This document shows, in pieces, positions 26,587 through 35,572 of a stretch of 64,000 nt of DNA. The stretch is from Sulfuracidifex tepidarius. GTDB lineage: Archaea > Thermoproteota > Thermoprotei_A > Sulfolobales > Sulfolobaceae. The stretch is taken from positions 62,001 through 126,000 of the forward strand of contig NZ_AP018929.1 of assembly GCF_008326425.1 (NCBI RefSeq). Direction: 5' to 3'. Within the stretch, counting starts at the first letter, position 1. The number at the start of each line of letters is the position of its first letter. The position numbers were made by a program, and so were the translations under genes. Under the pieces are notes generated by a model. It ran no database searches. It worked only from the letters and a program-made list of their open reading frames with translations, and had not been told where the DNA came from.

Positions 26587-26978
26587 TCAAACAAAGCTGC
26601 AAGGGTCTATCCTGTTTACTCTATCGAAATCTTTGTCCGCGGATTACTATAGCTCTAAACCTTTTTACTACATATGCATGTAGCGCGTCGTAAGGTGATA
26701 AGGTAGTTGATAAACTCTCTACCACTTCCTCCTTTCTTGGCTCTATCATCTTGATCGGGAGCGACAAGATAGGATTCAGCTCTTCTATGTGCTCGTAACT
26801 CTTGAGGAATTTAGCTAATGAGTTAGCCACTTCTAGGAGGACTACCGTATCTATGTATGGATCTACCTCTCCCTCGAAAACCTTTTTGATAACTCTCTTA
26901 CAACACTCTCCATATTTTTATCTCCAATTTTAGCATAAAAAATACATTGCTGTCTATGAAATACCTATCTTTCTGCAA
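26587..26978 (-). pseudogene. vapC: VapC PIN-domain toxin, frameshifted
   Basis: Read through three frame changes the remnant gives RYFIDSNVFF, YAKIGDKNMESVVR, VIKKVFEGEVDPYIDTVVLLEVANSLAKFL, LSPYDALHAYVVKRFRAIVIRG and DKDFDRVNRIDP. These are the PIN-domain blocks with the acidic residues that bind magnesium (D in FIDSN, E in LLEVANS, D in SPYDALH, D in DKDFD). VapC enzymes cut RNA. The probable TTG start at 26978 overlaps the end of vapB, as in intact vapBC operons. As it stands it cannot make the toxin unless the frame changes are sequence errors. Confidence 0.75.
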
Positions 26979-27189
26979 TTTCGTCTACCTTTTCTGGATC
27001 TATCTCTAGTTCTATCTGCTCTCCTATCAGAACTGATAGAGGGTCCTTCATTTTCTTAATTTTCCTCTTTATTAAAATTTCATTGTCGCTGACTGCTCGT
27101 ACCTCAACTTCTTCTCCCGGCTTCAACCCAAGTTGTCTCCTGACTTCTTCTGGGATCGTTACTTGGAACTTCTCTGTTATCTTAACCAT
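26965..27189 (-). CDS. vapB: VapB-type AbrB/SpoVT antitoxin
   Basis: This 74-residue protein starts MVKITEKFQVTIPEEVRRQLGLKPGEEVEVRAV, the swapped-hairpin AbrB DNA-binding domain, with a C-terminal tail that would bind VapC. It should repress its own promoter and neutralise the toxin. The following toxin gene is frameshifted, so the antitoxin is orphaned. A palindrome-like ATACGTATACGTTAT lies just upstream of its start (27199-27213), a plausible operator. Confidence 0.85.
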   Translation of the reverse strand: MVKITEKFQVTIPEEVRRQLGLKPGEEVEVRAVSDNEILIKRKIKKMKDPLSVLIGEQIELEIDPEKVDEIAER

Positions 27190-27329
27190 GAGAGGGTATA
27201 CGTATACGTTATTATATAAACTTGAAATGGATAGACTGTGCCCCTATACCGGGAAGAATTATTGATAGAATTATCATAAAATTTCTAAATAAGTGCAAAG
27301 TTATGTAAACTATTAAAGGATAGGAAAGA

Positions 27330-27760
27330 AAGTGATGCGGACTACCACGCCCTTCGGGCTTCCTGCTTCACTGTTGAGGCTTGCCAAGGGTAGAGGCCTC
27401 AACTCCACAGACACTGTCGTCTCCCTCAGTAAGTTGAGGGAGCGTTGTAGTCACAATCGGAGACTCAACCGCAATAACACACGGTAAGCCAAAGTTAGGT
27501 CTCTCCTCACGTGACCGCACCTAACACAAGTCATGGACGCGAAAGCGAGTTCATGAAACGAGCCTCCTTACCGTAATTCCCTGACTGATACTCCATGAAG
27601 CTCCTAAGTTCGTGGAAGGCGTCGTGTAGTATCAGCCTCCGAAGGGACTTACCAACAATTTACTTAACACGAATGTCCTCCGTGACTAGGACGTCGTAAT
27701 GCTCAGCGAAATACTTACCGAGTTTCATGTACGTGCCCATCCTAATGTTCTTCAAGTGTT
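27330..27760 (-). pseudogene. tnpB: Remnant of a 5921-type tnpB gene and right end
   Basis: The minus strand reads [22 protein letters not shown], stop, IVGKSLRRLILHDAFHELRSFMEYQ, matching the intact copy's [29 protein letters not shown] and [15 protein letters not shown]. At the 3' side, nucleotide identity with the right end of the 5921 element is high (GTGGAGTT, CTCTACCCTT, AGGAAGCCC, GC hairpin, GTAGT). The N-terminal half is gone. The right end is better preserved than the coding part. Confidence 0.7.
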
Positions 27761-28669
27761 AGTAAATAGATTTGTGACCCATTGGACTAATTTGTCCCAG
27801 ACCCGAGACCCACGTGTGCCTCATCTGAACGATAAAACGCTCAACATCGAAGTGCACATGAGAGACTCTCTTTAGTTAAGCTCTAGAATTCAATGCGAAT
27901 CAAGGGCACTTATCATCTGAAGGAATTGAAGGATCTACAAGTCAAACGAAACAGAAATCTAGTGCCTTAGTTTTCGAAATTATGAAAGACCCACTTGATT
28001 GAGTTCTTATTTCGTATTTATTTCTAAAACTGGATGCGTAGTTAAACGAGAGCGATGTTGATAGAGATGATAGCTATTAGTGCGCTTAAAATAAGATCAT
28101 ACTAAAGTCTGCACGATATTAGATCTTATAATTATTTCATATTTTGAAAGGATTCCTTTGTGTTATAAATAATCCAATTTCCCTTTAAGGCAGATTAAAA
28201 ACTATTTATCATGGTATTCCACTGGTTAACGGGTTCACCTATTAAAACGTGTGGAAAGAGAGAGCGTAATGTTGCCATCACATATAAAATTACGGGGGAA
28301 TCTACCACATCTAAAAATCACGTTTTATTAGATGTCCTACCAAGTTTACAGCTTAGCGACAGCACTATGAGAAAGACTTCATCTAAATTTTCCTTAATTT
28401 AAGCCTATCCTTGTGGAATCTGTAAGGAAAAATGAGAGAACTCTGTGAATTATTTGCCTTTATTTAAATAAATATTACATATATGACCTCGGCTATTATT
28501 TATTCTTTCATCTTAAATTTCTTTTGATTGTTAAAGATTCATAAACTTTAATCAAAAAGCTATAGATATTTAAGAATGTATTTATTTCTTAGAATAGAGT
28601 TCAGCTATCATTTATGGCAGGGAAAATCGACTCTTACCTTAAATCTTAGAGAACTACTTTACCTTATAG
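27761..28669. other. Decayed intergenic DNA, no gene supported
   Basis: A 15-bp word GGTCTGGGACAAATT (minus strand, near 27793-27807) recurs at about 59017-59031 on the plus strand. No reading frame here has family features; the 63-residue frame at 28211 looks like chance. Confidence 0.4.
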
Positions 28670-28720
28670 TTTGTCATATGTGACAAACTTTTTACGTCTT
28701 AGTTTGTCACAAGAGACAAA
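28670..28720 (+). promoter_or_regulatory. Two tandem palindromes upstream of the split ATPase
   Basis: TTTGTCATATGTGACAAA (28670-28687) and TTTGTCACAAGAGACAAA (28703-28720) are 18-bp inverted repeats with arms TTTGTC(A)/(T)GACAAA, 33 bp apart start to start. They precede the ATPase start at 28758. Paired, gene-specific palindromes also precede the ATPases at 55871 and 57220. Confidence 0.55.
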
Positions 28721-28757
28721 ATTCATATTACATGGAGCGTTCCTCTATAAGAGGAAA

Positions 28758-29279
28758 ATGGATGAGAATGAATTCCTTTCTATGATGGTGGAGCGGAACG
28801 CTTGGAGAAAGCCTTTAGAGACAGGGAAGCCTAGGGAAGCCTACACGGAATACATCACCCGTCTACTGGAGAACGTAAGGATAGTTGCAATCACGGGGAT
28901 AAGGAGGGCAGGTAAGTCGTTCATAGCTAGGCAAGTAGTGAATAACCTCATCAAACTAGGGAAATACGAACCTGAAGACACACTGATCATTAGACTGGAT
29001 GACGAGAGGCTTCTTACTCTGGAGTATGACATACTATTGAAGCTATACCAGACGTATCTAGACAACGTGAAGACGGGGAAAAAGAAACGCTCATAGTGAT
29101 AGATGAAGCTCAAGAGGTAGGCCAATGGGAACGGTTCGTAAGGGGATTAACGGAAAGGGGAAAGGCGAGAGTAGTGGTGAGTGGTTCCTCAGCTAAGTTA
29201 CTCTCCTCAGAGTACGCTTCCCTCCTCTCGGGGAGGCACGTCGAGGTGCGCGTCTTTCCTCTGTCTTTCAGGGAGTTAC
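28758..29279 (+). pseudogene. DUF4143-type archaeal ATPase, N-terminal part (split by an IS)
   Basis: From ATG 28758 (GAGG just upstream) the frame gives NAWRKPLETGKPREAYTEYI and VAITGIRRAGKSFIARQV (Walker A). It hits a TAG at 29094 after an A5 tract (GGGGAAAAAGAAACG). One frame back, the protein continues ETLIVIDEAQEVGQWERF (Walker B), VVVSGSSAKLL, LLSGRHVEVRVFPLSFREL and is then cut by the element inserted after TTAC at 29276-29279. The family is a P-loop ATPase with a C-terminal DUF4143/nuclease-like part. It was probably a normal gene before the insertion and frameshift. Confidence 0.8.
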
Positions 29280-30538
29280 CAAAGATTGAATGCCTCGCCC
29301 TTTAGGGCGGGGATGGAAATTTAAATACTTCTTTCTCGAAATTCTTTTAATGGCTAGGAGGAGTAAAAAAGCGATCAGAGCTACTGTTTCTATGAAGATC
29401 GTACTCTCTGAACCCCTCCTAGACCTCGTGAACAACTACGTGAAAGCAATACGTTTTTCGTTATTCTGGTTGAAAGAGGACGTGAGAAATCCGGAAGAGA
29501 AGGGAGTTTTAGGAAAAGTCCATGAGGGGCTGTACAGGAAGTTAAGGAAGGAATACAATCTACCCTCAAAGGTTGCTGAGGACTGTTATAGAGACGCTCT
29601 CGCGACGTACAAGGGTTGGTACAATAATCCCAAGAGGGGTCGTTTTCCTAGGGTATATAAGCCCACTCTATGGTTAACTCCTAAAGCGAGCTATAGTGTA
29701 GACTTCGAGACAAGGAGTGTTAAGATTGCTGGTGTTGGTGAACTACCAATTCTGGGTTATCCTAGGAACTTGAAGGAATATGCAGACTGGAGGATGAGGG
29801 AGGCTAGGCTAGTAGTCAAGGGTGATAAGGCTTTTCTAAAAGTAGTTTTTGAAAGAGAGGAAGAGAAGGTTGAGGTGAAGGGGAGTATTGCCGTAGACGT
29901 TAACATGGGTGAGGTAGTTGTTGGCAAGGATGGTACCCATTATGTTAGGATTCCAACAAGGCTTGAGGAAGCTCACCGCTTCAAGTCTTTAGCTGAGAGG
30001 TCACAGAAGAAGTATCAAAGAAGGTGGAAGGAGAATAAGAGGATACTGTATAGGATTCACTCCTTCCACCTAAAGGCTAAGATGGTCATGGAGGATTATG
30101 CTAGGAAAGTGGGAAAATGGGTTGTTGAAATAGCAAGGATGATGGGTGCCAACGTCATAAAGTTAGAGAACCTTAAGAACCTCATCAAGAACGTGGATAA
30201 ATTATCTAAGGAGTTTAGGGATAAGTTATATCTAATGCAATACCGTCGTGTTCAGTACTGGATAGTGTGGCAAGCTAGGAAGCGTGGCGGTCGTAGAATT
30301 CGTGAATCCCAGTTACTCTTCCGTTTCATGCCCTAAAAGTAGGAAAAGGATGGAGGAGATCTCTCATAGGTATTTTTCCGCTTTCCGTCTTGTGGTTATG
30401 AGAACGATCGTGACGTTATTGCAATTATGAATCTTAATGGGAGGGGTTCTCTGACCCTCTCGACTGCCCCTCAAATGAGAGATGTAAACCCGAAATCGAT
30501 GAGGGGAACCCTCGCCCTTTAGGCGGGGAGGAAGTCAG
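29280..30538 (+). mobile_element. TnpB-only IS200/IS605-type element inserted after TTAC
   Basis: The element is about 1259 bp. The left end has CAAAGATTGAATGCC and a hairpin, CTCGCCC-TTTA-GGGCGGG. The right end has a matching hairpin (CTCGCC-CTTTA-GGCGGGG) and ends GGAAGTCAG. Removing 29280-30538 joins GAGTTAC to TCCAATTTAAGG and restores the ATPase frame (REL-LQ-FKGIEF), which defines the ends to the base. Insertion 3' of TTAC is the rule for IS608-like elements. No TnpA is present. Confidence 0.8.
29350..30522 (+). pseudogene. tnpB: TnpB with two frameshifts and damaged zinc ribbon
   Basis: The start is ATG 29350 ([17 protein letters not shown]); the frame is open 60 bases further up inside the left end. 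The RuvC acidic residues remain: Asp in [13 protein letters not shown], Glu in [11 protein letters not shown] and Asp in [12 protein letters not shown]. Near 30290 the frame shifts so that [28 protein letters not shown] is read in the next frame. Near 30370, at a T5 tract, it returns, giving CGYENDRD and [21 protein letters not shown]. In the zinc ribbon CPKC has become CPKS, and the expected RCPSC has become RFPSC, so two of four cysteines are lost. The protein is probably inactive. Confidence 0.8.
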
Positions 30539-31305
30539 TCCAATTTAAGGGAATAGAATTTCAAGGGAAGTTGGACTATTCTCTGCATTTAGAGAAGATA
30601 AAGCAGACCTTGGTCGACATGATGACGAACGGAGGGTTCCCAGACGTTGTGCTTCGAAACGAAATTAGAAGGGAAATCCTATCCAGCTATTTTGAAACCG
30701 TCGTAATCAAGGACGTTGTCTCTAGGTACGGGTTAAGAAGGGAGGACAAGGTTAGGTCCCTTTCTAACTTCTACTTGTCAGCCACTGCGTCCAAGGTAAC
30801 TTTCAACAGCACGTCTAAATTCCTCAAGATACCCGTGAAGAGCGTGGAAAGGTACTCTCGTTACTTAGAGAATTCCTATCTCTTGTTCTTCCTGAAGGAG
30901 TTCTCTACCTCGCCTAAGGCTTTGGAGACCTCACCCAGGAAAGTTTATGCGGTAGATAACGGGTTTCTTCAACCCTTCAACGTCTCTATAGGGAGGAGGT
31001 TGGAGACGTTAGTTGCACAGCACTTGTATCGTCATGCTCTCAAGGAACACTGAGAGCTATTTTACTGGTCACAAGGGAAGAGCGAGGTCGACTTCGTATT
31101 CAAGGGTAGGAAGGTCACTGCGATTCAAGTGGCGTACGTACTGGACGAGAAGAACGTGAAGAGGGAGCTAAAGGGTTTCGAGGATTTTAGGAAAATGATC
31201 AAGGTCGACAAAGAGTTGCTACTTATATTCACGAATGAAACCAAGGTTGATTCCACACCAGTGTACGAGTTTCTCGCTAAGGACGAAGACATTGACGAGA
31301 GTTGA
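30539..31305 (+). pseudogene. DUF4143-type archaeal ATPase, C-terminal part
   Basis: This continues the gene interrupted at 29279: FKGIEFQGKLDYSLHLEKI, NGGFPDVVLRNEIRREILSSYFETVVIKDVV (the DUF4143 core), then FNSTSKFLKIPVKSVERYSRYLENSYLLFFL and KVYAVDNGFLQ. An in-frame TGA at 31051 stops it. After that TGA the same frame goes on with ELFYWSQGKSEVDFVFKGRKVTAIQV, the C-terminal nuclease-like part, to a TGA at 31303. There are thus three separate lesions in one gene: A-tract frameshift, IS insertion and nonsense codon. Confidence 0.8.
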
Positions 31306-32105
31306 CTTGCAATCTCCTTTTCATGAAATCAGTTAGAGTAGATGCGTCCTGTCCTTCAATCCCTGGAGAAAAACGTGTCTTATATGTGTATCCGTTAGTC
31401 TGCAAATTTCTATTTATATAAAATCTCTATGAAAAATCCAGAACTTACGTTAAAAAATAATTGGTAAAATGCAATGTAAGATAAAAAGTGTTATATAAAT
31501 TATAAGATTTCTGGAATAAATTCATAATGTATCCCTTTGGTATAAGTGTTCGAATGAGGTGTTACTTATGGGTAAGTCATAATTAAGCTAGACTTTCGTG
31601 CTCTTACCATGATAAACATGTGGTTGAGCATGAAGTCTGGGGTAAAGTATTCGTGTAGGTGAGGTAAGCGTTTAGTGAAAGGTGTAAGTCCTTACATTTA
31701 CCAGGCCATGGAGATAACTTGACGATCCTGAATGTAAAGATGAGACATCCGAGGTTTTAATGCTCTTGTGTCTTGTTCGCTTGTAAGAATCGTGAAGAGA
31801 AGTACGAGGAGCCCGTGAAGGCGTGAGAGGTCGGACTTGGTGAAGGATAGTGTGGCCATTAAGGTAGTTGACGGGTTGACTTTCTTTCACAAGCCACGCT
31901 TTCCAGAGATCTTCAGTTGTTACATAATGTTGGGATTTGCTCTATCTCAGTTAAGTAGATGAGAACGGTTTCTGAAGTCTGAAGGTTATATCGAAATTAT
32001 GAATTAATAATTCAAAGATAATACTAGAAACATTGTATTTCTAGATCAATCTTCTAGCTCTTCGTATTAAAATTTTATATACTACTTCTTCAAAATGCAG
32101 TTGAA
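31306..32105. other. Decayed DNA, no gene supported
   Basis: Short frames around 31670-31890 contain many stops and no family pattern. I suspect an old insertion-element remnant (phrases such as IKVVDGLTFFHK in broken frames), but I cannot support a call. Confidence 0.3.
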
Positions 32106-33149
32106 TTGTCAAGTCTTTCTCTTGGAGTCCTAGTAACAGTATACAAAAGATACGACTTCATAAAAGATGCTTTATCCTCTTTGAAATCTCAGGACGTCCT
32201 TCCAGATAAGGTTGTAATAATGGCTGACGATAAGAGTAAAGTGCCTAAAATAGACGGGCTTAACGTAGAAATAATAGAAAATATCAGGAAAAAGAATTAG
32301 GTCCTGAAATCATGACTGGCGTAGAGGCATTGGATACTGACCTTATATCCTTCCTAGATGACGACGATATTTTCATGCCCTGCAAGGTAAGAGTAGTAAA
32401 GGAGATCTTCAACGAAAGACCATACTTGACAGGGGTCCATAACTTCCAGAAGTTTATCACTCCAACTGGAGCGGAGATAAATAAACCCTTTAACAATACT
32501 CTAGTAAAGCAGTATGTTAAACTACAACCTTCTAGGGACGTAGAAATCAACAAGGATAATGCACTATCTCTTTATAAAAAATATCCAAGTATTCATCATA
32601 ATAATAGCTCCTTTACAGTGAGAAGATATCTCATTGAAAAATACAGAGACCTATTTGTTAATCTGTCCCTTATACTTGATTTACTCCTCTATTTCATAAC
32701 GGCTAAGGAGGGACTCTTTTACAACTTTCTAGGCCATTGACGAAGTATAGAGTCGGGGTAGGTACGAGTAATTCATTCTTAGAAGATCAGCAACAAATAT
32801 CCATTAGAATCAGGGAAAAGTTAGAGTTTTGTTGTAGAAGCTTACACGATGAATACCTCATTGCCACTTATTTTGATAGATCTTGGCCAGAACTATCCAG
32901 TTATATGAAAAAAAATTATCGGCTTATAGAGCTATTTATATCAAAAGAATGGAAAATACTCTCGATAAATTCGAGTGTAGTTTGGATATTCGTCAACTTA
33001 ATCTAGTTAAATTGTATTTCAGCTACTTATATACTCTAAATATAGTAAGGACATTCTTCTTTATTCTAAGTCTCATCAGTTTGAGAAACAATTGGCTAAG
33101 AAATAAGTTGAATTACTACTCATTAAAAAGAGAATTCAAACTAAAATAA
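32106..33149 (+). pseudogene. GT2-type glycosyltransferase with three frameshifts
   Basis: The first part, SLGVLVTVYKRYDFIKDALSSLKSQDVLPDKVVIMAD, is the start of a GT-A fold. After GGAAAAAGAATTAG the frame must step back one base to give KELGPEIMTGVEALDTDLISFLDDDDIF, containing the DxD. A second step back near 32737 gives LTKYRVGVGTSNSFLEDQQQI, and a third at an A8 tract (near 32910) gives AYRAIYIKRMENTLDKF and the basic C-terminus. Two of the three breaks lie at A-runs, so slippage or base-call error is possible. The three pieces together have the size of a normal family 2 enzyme. Confidence 0.75.
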
Positions 33150-34056
33150 TACTATAATATAAAATACTTTTTCAAATATAAAACAATTTTAGTATTAACT
33201 ATAAAAATTTTACTGTTTCGAGATTCTCATTAATAGTCTTAGTCCTCTCGAAACCTACAAGCTTGTTCCTATACTTCCTTGATTTTTAAAAGGCAAGGTG
33301 ACTGTATAATGATCTTAAACCAATGACCTTGGTGGAACATGTCTATACCGCATATCGGCGAAAGTTCTTGCTCTATGAAGTTAAGAAAGTATAAGATGGT
33401 TTAGAGTAATAGATAGAGAGGCCGTGCCTCAATCTTTATAACCGTATAAGTTATTCCTTGCCCCCGTCTAGAGTAAGGAATAACTTGATATGACAGAAAG
33501 TTTTCTAGTCTTTATCAACGTTATGTAATCTCACTCGTGTAGACATAACATAGTGAAGGTATAGTAGAGTCACTTGTAAAATATCTTAGCTCTACAAGCA
33601 AATCTGTATCTTATCAACAGTCTCAGCAACTTAGTTATAACTATCTCGCAAATCTACATTTAAGAATAATAATTTCACTTCTCACAATGGCTCATTAACA
33701 GGACACTATACCTCTGCAGGCTCAGATATCGGGATAAGCTATCATAACTTAAACCACGACAGTTAGATTTTGAGATGTCTCTCACTTTTTCTATCTATTA
33801 CTATCAAGGATCATCTAAATCTCTGCAGCACATCTATCTGAATCCCGAACTTGGTCATATGGTCACTGAAAGAAGGACAGAGTAAATCTTTCCTAATTAT
33901 TATCTCTGCTTGTAAGTAATACTTATCGCTAAAATATATCGGTGTGAACGCTTCTAAGAGATTTAAAAAAATGCAAATGAAACAGTCTTATAACAGGATA
34001 TTATTATAGAAGCTAGTCCATGAAGGAAATAGCTCGTCTGTTTTAAACTTCATCTC
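33150..34056. other. Gene-free 0.9 kb with one strong hairpin
   Basis: Stops occur in all frames and nothing is recognisable except the 11-bp stem at 33449-33485. Probably decayed sequence between the pseudogene and the flippase gene. Confidence 0.4.
33449..33485. repeat. Perfect 11-bp inverted repeat
   Basis: AGTTATTCCTT (33449-33459) and AAGGAATAACT (33475-33485) are exact reverse complements around a 15-base loop containing a C5 run. It could be a terminator hairpin, an IS end or an RNA stem; no neighbouring gene explains it. Confidence 0.5.
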
Positions 34057-35445
34057 CTAACTCTGGAACATGACTCTGATCAGTCTTGCTAGTGGGGATA
34101 ACCTTTCGGGCAACAACGCATTTATTAAGGTTATCTCCTCTTCCTCTATTATTCCTGCAAGTTTAGTCACAACGATAACTAGCAGGAGGGAGATTATCCA
34201 TGAGACTAGGGAGAGTGGTGCGATCAGGAGAAGCGAGAATGCTAATGCCTCTTTCTTCCCTAACGTAAAGGTTCTCTGCTTCACGGATATGATGGTAATC
34301 AAAGCTGAAAACGTCATATTGCTTACAATCTGTGAGAGCGCCGCTCCAAGTATGCCCATCTTAGGAATGAGCATGAAAGAAAAGAGCACTATCTCCATAG
34401 CTATGCCCACACCTAGAAGAAAGAAGAGCATGTAACTCTTCCTAGCTACTACTGTAATTGATGGGAGAAATTGAAAGGGAATTAGGGACATGGTAGTAAG
34501 GAATAGGAGCTGAAGTGGTTCTATCCCTTCAACGTAGGCAGGGAAAAGGTAATGAATGATGAAGGGAGATAAGCCGTATCCTAGTATGGCTATGATGACG
34601 CTCAATGGCATAATAGTCCTCAGAAATAGTGAGCCCATAGAGGTCAAGTCCCTCCCTTTGGTGGTATGATAAGATAAAGACGACACCAAGGCGTTAGCTA
34701 TAGAATTTAACAAGAAGGTGGGGATTGTGGCTATGAGCGCTATGAACTGATATAACCCTAATTCGTATGTACCAAGCAAGTACACGGTTACTACTCTGTC
34801 ACCTTGCCCAGAGAAAAACCAAGAGACTGCAGATGCGTATAGCGGTAAACTTGATCTTATTAACTCCTTTACTTTTCCCCACTCTAAACGAAACCGAAAG
34901 GGTATGTGGTGGTTATAGTATAATGCCCTGATCAGGGCTCCCAAAGTCCAGAAAAAAACCAAGAGGGCCACGTTGTCAAGGAAAATCGATATTAGGGATA
35001 AACCCCATCTGAAAATGAGGATCAATACATTCCCTATGTTTATCTGGTCGAACTTGCCTAAACCTGAAAGGATAGCCATCTGGTAAGTGGAAAAAGTGAA
35101 GACGACGAAGTAGGGGATTGAGATCCATAAGTTTTCAGGCATAAAGAAGACGAAAAGCAGGAATAAAGGTGACTCAAGAACAGAGAAGGAAAGTACTACA
35201 CTAGAAAGGCTATCCCTTTTCCCCAGAGCTAGATCCCTAGCTATATCCCTGACTATGACGGGTTGTGATATGATACCTAGAAAGCTCTTGCTTAGAACTT
35301 CCACCAGTTGTAGGATCGCTATTTCACCCACAAACTCAGGCGAGACTAATCTAGTAGCAAAGAGGAAGAAAACGAAGATAATGATAATGTTGAAGGTACT
35401 GGTAGCAAGGAACTTGAGCGACGCTGTGAGCGGGTTCATGGACAA
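34057..35445 (-). CDS. Polysaccharide flippase (Wzx/MATE-like)
   Basis: This 462-residue protein has about fourteen membrane helices. The N-terminus TASLKFLATSTFNIIIIFVFFLFATRLVSPEFVGEIAILQLVEVLSK is typical of the oligosaccharide flippase family, with the conserved small/charged first helices and Leu-rich later ones. It would move lipid-linked sugar from the inner to the outer face of the membrane. It lies 127 bp downstream of the GT4 gene on the same strand and at the edge of the glycan locus, fitting export of the glycans built by genes 35.5-44.5 kb. Confidence 0.85.
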   Translation of the reverse strand: MSMNPLTASLKFLATSTFNIIIIFVFFLFATRLVSPEFVGEIAILQLVEVLSKSFLGIISQPVIVRDIARDLALGKRDSLSSVVLSFSVLESPLFLLFVFFMPENLWISIPYFVVFTFSTYQMAILSGLGKFDQINIGNVLILIFRWGLSLISIFLDNVALLVFFWTLGALIRALYYNHHIPFRFRLEWGKVKELIRSSLPLYASAVSWFFSGQGDRVVTVYLLGTYELGLYQFIALIATIPTFLLNSIANALVSSLSYHTTKGRDLTSMGSLFLRTIMPLSVIIAILGYGLSPFIIHYLFPAYVEGIEPLQLLFLTTMSLIPFQFLPSITVVARKSYMLFFLLGVGIAMEIVLFSFMLIPKMGILGAALSQIVSNMTFSALITIISVKQRTFTLGKKEALAFSLLLIAPLSLVSWIISLLLVIVVTKLAGIIEEEEITLINALLPERLSPLARLIRVMFQS

Positions 35446-35572
35446 TGTACTTCATTTTCCTTTAATTAAAAATTTACTAGAAGAGAGATGTCATGTCTAG
35501 ATTAGAAAAACCTCATGCATTCTAGCTATGACTTTCATTGCTTTATTATTTAATATAATTATGTAGAAAATT

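Noticed and set aside
28211-28402. 63-residue plus-strand frame
   Set aside because: Low-complexity composition, no RBS, flanked by stops in decayed DNA; likely chance.
31051-31053. In-frame TGA codons (31051 and 51262) read as selenocysteine
   Set aside because: No selenocysteine insertion element or family precedent. Both genes are ruined or duplicated copies, so nonsense mutations explain them.
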